Shown: piece after piece, positions 58,043-64,000 of the stretch
Position numbering within the stretch: the stretch's first letter is position 1
Layout of the letters: each line of letters opens with the position of its first letter
From: CAKUFA01 sp963627465
Lineage (GTDB): Bacteria > Bacillota > Clostridia > Christensenellales > Aristaeellaceae
NCBI GenBank assembly: GCA_963627465.1
Contig: CAVGBO010000052.1
Span: forward strand, 19,102-83,101
Length of the DNA: 64,000 bases
Direction: 5' to 3'
Translations under genes and position numbers: made by a program
Notes under the pieces: generated by a model
What the model saw: only the letters and a program-made list of their open reading frames with translations
The model's database searches: none
Told to the model about the DNA's origin: nothing

Positions 58043-59615
58043 GCGCTGCACCCCGGAAGAGGTGGGCATTGCCAGCGAAGGGATTCTGCGCCTGATTGAC
58101 AGGCTGGAAAACTGCGGATCCACGTGGATGCACGGGCTGATGATCATGCGGCACGACAAGGTCTGTGCTGAAGGTTGGTGGGCACCCTTTGCCCCCCAGC
58201 TGCACCATGCCCTTCATTCCCTCAGCAAAACATGGACCGCCACCGCCGTCGGCCTTGCGGAATACGAAGGCCTGCTGAAGATGGATGATCCGGTCTGCAA
58301 GCTGCTGCCGGACAAGATGCCTACCCCCCTGCCGGAGAGGGTAGCACGCATTACCGTGCGGGACATCCTGACCATGTCCAGCGGCAGTGAAACCCAGGGT
58401 TCCACCTACGGGGAACACTGGATGGAGGAATTCTTCGCCAGACCCTTTGAGCACGAGCCCGGTACCTTCTGGTGCTACAATTCCCAGGGCACGGCTATTG
58501 CCTCCGCCCTGGTGGAGCGTGTCACCGGCATGAGCATGCTGGATTACCTGGATACCCGGCTGTTCCGGAAAATCGGCGTAGACGCCAGTCACGTCATGTG
58601 CTACCGGGATGCTGCCGGTACCTGCCTGGGCGGGCACGGCATGTTCACCACCACGGAGGATAATCTGCGGCTGATGCGGCTGTACCTGCACAAGGGTGTA
58701 TGGAACGGGGAACGGCTGCTTCATGAGCGGTTCGTCCATGAGGCTACCTCCCCCTTGATGGATACTGCTCCTGCCCATGCGCATACTCCCTGGATTTACG
58801 ATAACCGGGTGGGCTATGGCTATCAAATCTGGATGTGCCGCCCGGAAGGCAGCTACCGTGCCGATGGTGCTTACGGTCAGTTCTGCGTGGTGGTGCCCAA
58901 GCTGGATCTGATTGTCTCCATCAATGAAGGTGCTTATATCGGTCAGCACATGAGCCACAACGAGCTGGAGCAGTTGAAAGGTCATGCCATGGGAGAGGAT
59001 CATCCTGTGCATGGCCCGCAAAATACACTGAACATTCTCTTTGATACCCTGCTGCCTGCCATCAGGGAGGGGGATGCGCCCCTGCCCTTCAGCGACACTT
59101 CCCGCCTGCTGAAGGAGCGCATGAGCCGGCTCAGCATGCCCCGGCCTGCCCTGCAGGTGCTGGATCGCACTTCACGTCCCCTGCATGTAACCCTTGTGCC
59201 GGAGGAAGGCCGCATTACTTTTGCCATGCTTCACGGCATGGACAAGCATAACGCCTCCTGGCCGGGGGTGGAGCGGATGCGCCTGTCTGCCGATGGCGGG
59301 CTCATGACCATTGCCTTCACCGAAGGCGGCGTAGAAAGAACCATCCTCTTTGATCTGCGGGGCGGCCGTTGGCTGGGCAAGCTCTGGTACACGGAAAACC
59401 GGGAGCTGGTATCCGATGTGGCCTGCGCTGCCTGGTGGAGCGGAGAAAACAAGCTGGAGCTTTCCATCCTCTGGTATGAAACGGAAGGTGAGAATCGGTT
59501 CACCTTCTCCTTTGAAGGGGAGCATGTCCGCATACACAAATGGGTGCAGGCCGGCATGGAGGATGAAATGCAGCACCGTGACGCCGTGTACAAAGTGGTG
59601 GAGGGAAACGCATGA
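58020..59615 (+). CDS. Beta-lactamase-fold serine hydrolase, cytoplasmic
   Basis: This 531-residue protein has a class C beta-lactamase/esterase domain over about residues 1-340, with the catalytic S67-L-S-K70 (SXXK), Y153-N-S in the second motif position and LGGHGMFTT near 206. A 190-residue beta-rich C-terminal domain follows. There is no signal peptide, so it is not a penicillin-binding protein working outside the cell; a cytoplasmic esterase or deacylase is more likely. The ATG at 58020 follows GAGGAGG and overlaps lacI by 23 nt. It is co-transcribed with the second GH13_18 gene, so it may deacylate an imported sugar ester. Confidence 0.85.
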   Translation: MSHRMEFERCTPEEVGIASEGILRLIDRLENCGSTWMHGLMIMRHDKVCAEGWWAPFAPQLHHALHSLSKTWTATAVGLAEYEGLLKMDDPVCKLLPDKMPTPLPERVARITVRDILTMSSGSETQGSTYGEHWMEEFFARPFEHEPGTFWCYNSQGTAIASALVERVTGMSMLDYLDTRLFRKIGVDASHVMCYRDAAGTCLGGHGMFTTTEDNLRLMRLYLHKGVWNGERLLHERFVHEATSPLMDTAPAHAHTPWIYDNRVGYGYQIWMCRPEGSYRADGAYGQFCVVVPKLDLIVSINEGAYIGQHMSHNELEQLKGHAMGEDHPVHGPQNTLNILFDTLLPAIREGDAPLPFSDTSRLLKERMSRLSMPRPALQVLDRTSRPLHVTLVPEEGRITFAMLHGMDKHNASWPGVERMRLSADGGLMTIAFTEGGVERTILFDLRGGRWLGKLWYTENRELVSDVACAAWWSGENKLELSILWYETEGENRFTFSFEGEHVRIHKWVQAGMEDEMQHRDAVYKVVEGNA

Positions 59616-61279
59616 ACAACGGTGTAATGCTCAATGCCTACCCGGACAGCATGGGCAGCAACCTGCATGAGCTGGTTCAGCTGCTGCACCTGCCGGAAAT
59701 GAAGGACGCCTTCCGCTCCTTCTACATCCTGCCCACGGTGTTCAATTCCGACCTGGACGGCGGCTTTTCGGTCATTACCTATGATCTGTGCCGCTCCAAG
59801 GCAAGCGAGGAAGACCTGCAGGCGCTGAATCGCCTGGGCATTGACCTGACCTTTGACTTTATCCTGAATCACCTGTCTGTGCTGTCCCCTCAGTTTCGGG
59901 ATGTGCTGAAAAAGGGGGATCAGTCCGAATACCGGGATTTCTTCATTGACTGGAACCGTTTCTGGCAAGGCTGCGGGCAAATGACCAAGGAAGGCTGGAT
60001 TGCCCCTGACCCGGATCAGTGGGCAAGCATGACCCTGCGGAAAAACGGCTGGCCCCTGCTGATGGTTCGCTTCCCGGATGGTCGGGATGTGCCCTACTGG
60101 AACACCTTCTATCAGCAGGTGACCTATCCACCGGTGGATGCTTTTGACCTGCTGGATGCGGTGGATAATCGGTATGACGCTGCATCTGCCCTGTCCAAAC
60201 GCATCAACGAACAGCTGCAGCAAGGGCTTGCCCCTGCCCAAATGGACTGGACGGGATACGAGGCATACCGGGAGAAAGTAACGGCACTGCTGGAAAGCCG
60301 CCGTCACTATCTGGGGCAAATGGACGTGAACGTGCAGCATCCGCTGGTGTGGCAGTGGTATGATCAGGTTATGGGGCAGCTGGCCTCCTACGGTGCGGTG
60401 ATGATCCGGCTGGACGCCTTCACCCGGCTGCACAAAGCCCCGGCACGGGTGAATTTCATGAACGAGCCGGAAACCTGGGACATTCTCCAACGGCTGCGCA
60501 CCATGGCGGCAAGCCACGGGCTGGAAGTGCTGCCGGAGATTCATGCCACCTACGCCTCCGGCAATTACCGCCGCCTGACGGATCTGGGCTGCATTACCTA
60601 TGATTATTTTCTGCCTGCCATGCTGATTGACGCCCTGGACATGGGAGAGAGCCGGTATCTGTACGCCTGGGCACGGGAGCAGATTGACGATGGGCTTTCC
60701 GTCATTAACATGCTGGGCTGCCATGATGGCATTCCCATGCGGGATGCCCGGGGCATTTTGCCCAACGAACGGGTGGATGCCCTGACAGAGCGGCTGGTAA
60801 CCCGGGGCGGCCGGCGGAAGATGATTCACGGTGCCAAGCCGGAAACTTATCAAATGGATATTACCTATTATAATGCCTTGGGCTGTGATGACAAGAAACT
60901 GCTGATGGCGCGGGCTGTCCAGCTGTTCATGCCCGGAAAGCCTCAGGTGTGGTATCTGGATCTGCTGGCAGGGGCAAATGATGAAGAAGTCTTCCGCCGT
61001 GACCCCACTGCTGACAACCGGGAAATCAACCGCACCTCCTTTACCAAGGAGGAGACGGAGCAGCGGCTGAAGCTGCCTGTGGTTCGGGATCAGCTGAAGC
61101 TGCTGGCCTTCCGCAACACCCACCCGGCCTTTAGCGAGGGCGCACAGGTGGAGGCAGAGCAGCCGGATGAACATACCCTTCGCCTGACCTGGCGGAAGGG
61201 GGATGCCTGGGCTTCCCTGTATGCGGACTTGCAGCAGGTGCGCTGGGAAATCACGGACAGTGATGGAGTTTGCCCATGA
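59612..61279 (+). CDS. GH13_18 glycoside phosphorylase-like enzyme (second paralogue)
   Basis: This 555-residue paralogue of the protein at 51089 is collinear with it through the catalytic positions D268 (IRLDAFTR), E309 (LLPEIHATY) and D372 (LGCHDGIP), but differs in the acceptor-side stretch after the nucleophile (AFTRLHKAPARV against AFAYAPKTPGLR) and in HGAKPETYQMDITYY against HGQKNVYYQVNATYY. These loops shape the acceptor site in the subfamily, so the two copies probably use different acceptors. It overlaps the serine hydrolase by 4 nt and the next gene by 4 nt. It is expected to produce alpha-glucose 1-phosphate in the cytosol. Confidence 0.87.
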   Translation: MNNGVMLNAYPDSMGSNLHELVQLLHLPEMKDAFRSFYILPTVFNSDLDGGFSVITYDLCRSKASEEDLQALNRLGIDLTFDFILNHLSVLSPQFRDVLKKGDQSEYRDFFIDWNRFWQGCGQMTKEGWIAPDPDQWASMTLRKNGWPLLMVRFPDGRDVPYWNTFYQQVTYPPVDAFDLLDAVDNRYDAASALSKRINEQLQQGLAPAQMDWTGYEAYREKVTALLESRRHYLGQMDVNVQHPLVWQWYDQVMGQLASYGAVMIRLDAFTRLHKAPARVNFMNEPETWDILQRLRTMAASHGLEVLPEIHATYASGNYRRLTDLGCITYDYFLPAMLIDALDMGESRYLYAWAREQIDDGLSVINMLGCHDGIPMRDARGILPNERVDALTERLVTRGGRRKMIHGAKPETYQMDITYYNALGCDDKKLLMARAVQLFMPGKPQVWYLDLLAGANDEEVFRRDPTADNREINRTSFTKEETEQRLKLPVVRDQLKLLAFRNTHPAFSEGAQVEAEQPDEHTLRLTWRKGDAWASLYADLQQVRWEITDSDGVCP

Positions 61280-62040
61280 AAGTGCTGATACTATCGGATA
61301 TTCACGCCAACCACACCGCCCTGCAGGCGGTACTTCAGGATGCAGGGCAGGTGGATCAAATCTGGTGCGCCGGGGATCTGGTGGACTACGGCGTCTGCCC
61401 CCACGAAACCGTTGCCTGGTTCCGCACCCACGAGGTGCAGTGCGTATCCGGCAACCATGACAGGCATCTGCTCCACATCCTGCAAACCGGGGAAACGGAA
61501 GCCTATCGGGGCACTCCCATGTACAAGTGGGTACATGACAACTGTGAACGGATCACCCCGGAGGATATCCGCTACCTGGAGCAGCTGCCTATGCATCTCA
61601 GCCTGCAGGCGGATGGCATTGCTTATTTACTTCAACATCAAATGATGGAAGGCTCTCTGGCTTATCAAATGCCGGAAAGCCTCCACGCCTTTGACGACTT
61701 CTGGCAGACCTGGTACACCGGCAGTGCATGTGATGAACGGCGCATGATCTTCGGCCATACCCACCGGCGGTGCGTGCATCAGCTGGACGACCGGGTGCTG
61801 TGGCTGAACCCTGGTTCGGTCAGCTATCGCCGTCCGGATGACCCGGATAAGCGTGCCCATTACATGACCATCGAGGACGGGGTTATTCGCTTCCATGCCG
61901 TTTCCTATGACCGAAGCGACAGCCTGAAGCGTGCCATGGCCTATGTGCGCTCCGGCGGCATGATGACCACGGAGCTGCAGGATGCCATGTTCTTCTTCGG
62001 CGATGCCGCTTCCAGCCGGGATCCCCTGCCGGAAGCGTGA
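61276..62040 (+). CDS. Calcineurin-like metallophosphoesterase
   Basis: This 254-residue YfcE/MJ0936-type phosphoesterase has ILSDIHANH, AGDLVDYG, SGNHD and IFGHTHRR, the complete set of metal-binding motifs. It starts at the ATG overlapping the GH13_18 stop codon (ATGA); a TTG 6 nt upstream is less likely. Substrates of this group range from cyclic nucleotides to sugar phosphodiesters. Together with the PhnP-like and HAD enzymes it adds a third phosphate-removing activity to the locus. Confidence 0.88.
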   Translation: MKVLILSDIHANHTALQAVLQDAGQVDQIWCAGDLVDYGVCPHETVAWFRTHEVQCVSGNHDRHLLHILQTGETEAYRGTPMYKWVHDNCERITPEDIRYLEQLPMHLSLQADGIAYLLQHQMMEGSLAYQMPESLHAFDDFWQTWYTGSACDERRMIFGHTHRRCVHQLDDRVLWLNPGSVSYRRPDDPDKRAHYMTIEDGVIRFHAVSYDRSDSLKRAMAYVRSGGMMTTELQDAMFFFGDAASSRDPLPEA

Positions 62041-62083
62041 CAATTCGCCATTCCCATGATTGAACACAAGGAGGAAGCCGGCA

Positions 62084-62722
62084 ATGGCTCACCGATTGAT
62101 CAACGACCTGTACCCTACCATGCCCTGGGATGAAATTGACGCTGTGGTGTTTGACATCGGCAATGTGCTGGTGGCCATGAATGAGGATCAGGTGCTGGCT
62201 GCCATGTTCCCGGGAGATCCTCTGCTGCAGCATCGGGTGCAGATGCGCACCACCCGTGTCCCCTACTGGAACATGCTGGACGGGGGCATGCCCATGGAGG
62301 AATGCATCACCGCCATGGCCGGCAACGAGAAGGATCTGCTGGAGCCCATCCGGCAGTTTGTAACCCACTGGCCGGATTACCGCCACGTGGTGGAGGAAGG
62401 CCGGCAGGCTGTGTACACCTGCAAAGCCCACGGCAAGAAGCTGTATATCCTCAGCAACTATACATCCGAGCACTATGCCCGCAACGAGAAGGAATATGAT
62501 TTCTTCGCCCTGTTTGACGGCGCAGTCATTTCCGCCCGGGAACATATGCTGAAACCCTTCCGCTGCATTTACGATCTGGTGACTGAACGGTATCACCTGA
62601 ACCCCAGCCGCACCCTGTTCATTGACGATACCCCGGCTAACATTGCCGGTGCCTTTGATGCAGGCTGGCACGGCTTCTGCATGAACGAGCCGGGGAAGCT
62701 GTCCGCCTTCCTGGGAGAATAA
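62084..62722 (+). CDS. HAD-superfamily sugar phosphatase, YihX-like
   Basis: This 212-residue HAD subfamily IA protein has nucleophile D24 in VVFDIGNVL, motif II YILSNYT, motif III Lys in MLKPFRCIYDLV and motif IV FIDDTPANIAGA. The GNV in motif I and overall length resemble YihX, an alpha-glucose-1-phosphate phosphatase. That fits a locus whose GH13_18 enzymes would generate glucose 1-phosphate, but the substrate is inferred. An AAGGAGG site supports the ATG at 62084. Confidence 0.85.
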   Translation: MAHRLINDLYPTMPWDEIDAVVFDIGNVLVAMNEDQVLAAMFPGDPLLQHRVQMRTTRVPYWNMLDGGMPMEECITAMAGNEKDLLEPIRQFVTHWPDYRHVVEEGRQAVYTCKAHGKKLYILSNYTSEHYARNEKEYDFFALFDGAVISAREHMLKPFRCIYDLVTERYHLNPSRTLFIDDTPANIAGAFDAGWHGFCMNEPGKLSAFLGE

Positions 62723-62766
62723 CCGACGCGGACTCTGGTCTGCCCGAAGGAAAGAAGGATGAACCC

Positions 62767-63768
62767 ATGCTGCTAATCCCTTATGCCGAGGCCGTTGATA
62801 CCATGACCAAGGGGCTTTCCCGCTTCATGGAGGAGGAAACCGCCCGGCACTTCGCTTCCGTCTTTGCGGATAATTCAGCGGACGGCATTGCCAGCCACGG
62901 ATTGAATCGGTTCGCCCGGTACATGGATGACATGGCTTCCGGCATCTGCAACCCCAAGGTGCTGGAGGCGGAGAAGGTTTCCGGCCTGGGCGGCTTTGAG
63001 GTGTGGGATGCGCACTTCGGCGTAGGTCCCCTCATTGCTGAGCAGATGGGCAAACGTGTCATGACCCTTGCAGGGGAGCACGGCATCGGCTGCATCGCCC
63101 TGCGGAACAACAGCCACTGGCTGCGTGCAGGCCGCTATGCCCTGCAAATGGCGCAGGCCGGGTATGTGTCCTTCTGCTTTACCAATACTTGCATGAACAT
63201 GGCAGCCTGGGGCTCCAAGCAGCTATCCACCGGCAACAATCCCATGGCCATGGCCGTGCCCTATGGGGAGCAGGGCCTGCTGATGGATATGGCGGTGAGC
63301 CAATACGCCTTCGGCAAGCTGGAGGTGATGGCGCAGCAGGGGAAAATGATGGATACCCCCTGCGGCTATGATGCCCAGGGCAACGAAACCAATGACCCGA
63401 AGAAGATCATCGACGGGGGCATGATGTTCCCCATGGCCATGTGGAAGGGCAGTGCCCTAAGCATCATGCTGGATCTCATGGCTGTAACCCTGTCCGCCGG
63501 TCGGTCTTCCCTGGAAATTGGCGAGCCCAAGGATGGGGAAAAGGGCATGAGCCAGGTGTACATCGCCATTCACCCGGATGCCCTGCCGGACAAGGAGCAC
63601 GTGCAGGAAAAGCTTCAGGCAACCCTCCGCTTCTTCCATAGCCTGAACGGAGGGCAGAGCAGCGTCCACGCCCCGGGAGAGAACCTGCCGCAGGTGCGCA
63701 AGCGCAGCATGGAGCAAGGCATTCCCGTAACGGAAGCCACGTGGGAGAAGATTGTATCCATTTGCTGA
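62767..63768 (+). CDS. Ldh2/YiaK-family NAD(P)-dependent dehydrogenase
   Basis: This 333-residue member of the malate/L-lactate dehydrogenase family (not the Rossmann type) has SHGLNRFARYMDDM near residue 40, the catalytic NNSHWLRAGRYALQMA at about 116-131 and GNNPMAMAVPYGEQGLLMDMAVSQYAFGK. The length and NNSHW motif resemble 2,3-diketo-L-gulonate reductase (YiaK) more than ureidoglycolate or sulfolactate dehydrogenases. It is the last gene of the unit, followed by a terminator. It could oxidise or reduce the hydroxy acid released from a glucosyl-hydroxy acid such as glucosylglycerate, which is speculative. Confidence 0.88.
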   Translation: MLLIPYAEAVDTMTKGLSRFMEEETARHFASVFADNSADGIASHGLNRFARYMDDMASGICNPKVLEAEKVSGLGGFEVWDAHFGVGPLIAEQMGKRVMTLAGEHGIGCIALRNNSHWLRAGRYALQMAQAGYVSFCFTNTCMNMAAWGSKQLSTGNNPMAMAVPYGEQGLLMDMAVSQYAFGKLEVMAQQGKMMDTPCGYDAQGNETNDPKKIIDGGMMFPMAMWKGSALSIMLDLMAVTLSAGRSSLEIGEPKDGEKGMSQVYIAIHPDALPDKEHVQEKLQATLRFFHSLNGGQSSVHAPGENLPQVRKRSMEQGIPVTEATWEKIVSIC

Positions 63769-63817
63769 AAGAAAAGGACTGACCGGTGAGGCCGATCTGC
63801 CTGTAAAGAAGACACAA

Positions 63818-63863
63818 AAAAGCCACGGTTTCTTGCCCACAGCGGGTAGGGATCGTGGCTTTT
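63818..63863 (+). terminator. Terminator at the end of the second carbohydrate locus
   Basis: A 10-bp outer stem AAAAGCCACG/CGTGGCTTTT encloses a GC-rich loop, with the T-run forming part of the stem. It lies 49 nt after the dehydrogenase stop. Confidence 0.75.
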
Positions 63864-64000
63864 GAAGTTTATCGGGCACCGCAGCAAATATTACAGCGCT
63901 AATTTTGAGCACTCCACCGAGCTTATAGCAAAATCACCCAGCCACTTGTCGCAAATTTTTCTTTCCTTGCTACACAAGGGGTTGGAGCCCCTTGGTCGCC
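63864..64000. other. Non-coding end of window with a short hairpin
   Basis: No gene is supported. A 7-bp inverted repeat CAAGGGG/CCCCTTG lies at about 63975-63994. A short leftward frame runs off the edge (ending around 63925) but has no recognisable family, so I do not call it. Confidence 0.4.

Noticed and set aside
59231..61174. 647-codon frame antisense to the serine hydrolase and GH13_18 genes
   Set aside because: No ribosome site or domain. Both sense genes carry complete catalytic motifs.
1..64000. tRNA or rRNA genes
   Set aside because: I saw no cloverleaf-like or rRNA-like sequence in the intergenic regions, though a dedicated search was not possible.

Overview
This is chromosomal DNA from a Firmicute, most likely class Clostridia from an anaerobic, gut-type habitat. 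The evidence is sigma-A promoters with near-consensus boxes, strong AGGAGG-type ribosome sites, the Gram-positive gene order secD-secF-recJ-relA-dtd-MBL-hemZ, LplB/YtcP-type oligosaccharide importers, and a ferredoxin-thioredoxin reductase. Genus is not determinable from the sequence alone. Most of the window is GC-rich, but about 14.5-29.3 kb is visibly AT-richer and has the gene content of a mobile catabolic island. A run of 162 Ns lies inside one permease gene.

Layout. 0-5 kb: a partial YesN-type response regulator, a secreted beta-helix protein and a secreted GH3 enzyme. 5-11.5 kb: a PreP-like M16 metallopeptidase and a heterodimeric ABC exporter. 11.5-14.5 kb: a repeat-rich spacer, then an operon encoding a trigger-factor-like protein, a CFAC thioredoxin, a 66-residue ferredoxin-thioredoxin reductase catalytic subunit and a duplicated-domain lipoprotein. 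14.8-29.3 kb: a divergent catabolic locus controlled by an IclR regulator. Leftward it encodes a DHDPS/NanA-type lyase, IclR and a FucU/RbsD mutarotase. Rightward it encodes a sialidase-like propeller, an ABC importer, a GH106-like enzyme, an aldo/keto reductase, a second sialidase-like propeller, a ribokinase, a KdsD-like SIS isomerase and a YhcH protein. Two identical-architecture 19-bp palindromes sit just downstream of the two divergent promoters.

29.3-38.9 kb: M18 aminopeptidase, amidohydrolase, a gene remnant, a TetR-controlled ABC exporter pair with tandem operators, and a CsoR/P1B-ATPase metal efflux unit with textbook CsoR-type operators. 38.9-49 kb: the conserved housekeeping run hemZ, MBL hydrolase, dtd, relA/spoT, recJ, secF, secD and a small anchored protein. 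49-63.8 kb: a second carbohydrate locus with GDPD, a P-loop kinase, two GH13_18 glycoside phosphorylase-like paralogues, an ABC importer under two LacI-type operators, LacI, a cytoplasmic beta-lactamase-fold esterase, phosphoesterases and an Ldh2-type dehydrogenase.

The most interesting candidate system is the 14.8-29.3 kb island. Its gene set fits intracellular release and breakdown of a 3-deoxy-ulosonic acid such as Kdo: propeller/GH106-like hydrolases release it, YhcH acts as anomerase, a NanA-like lyase yields pyruvate plus an aldopentose, FucU acts as mutarotase, ribokinase makes the 5-phosphate, and the KdsD-like isomerase makes a ketose 5-phosphate. The locus lacks NanE/NanK/NagA/NagB-type genes expected for sialic acid. 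This is an inference from family assignments, not a demonstrated pathway.
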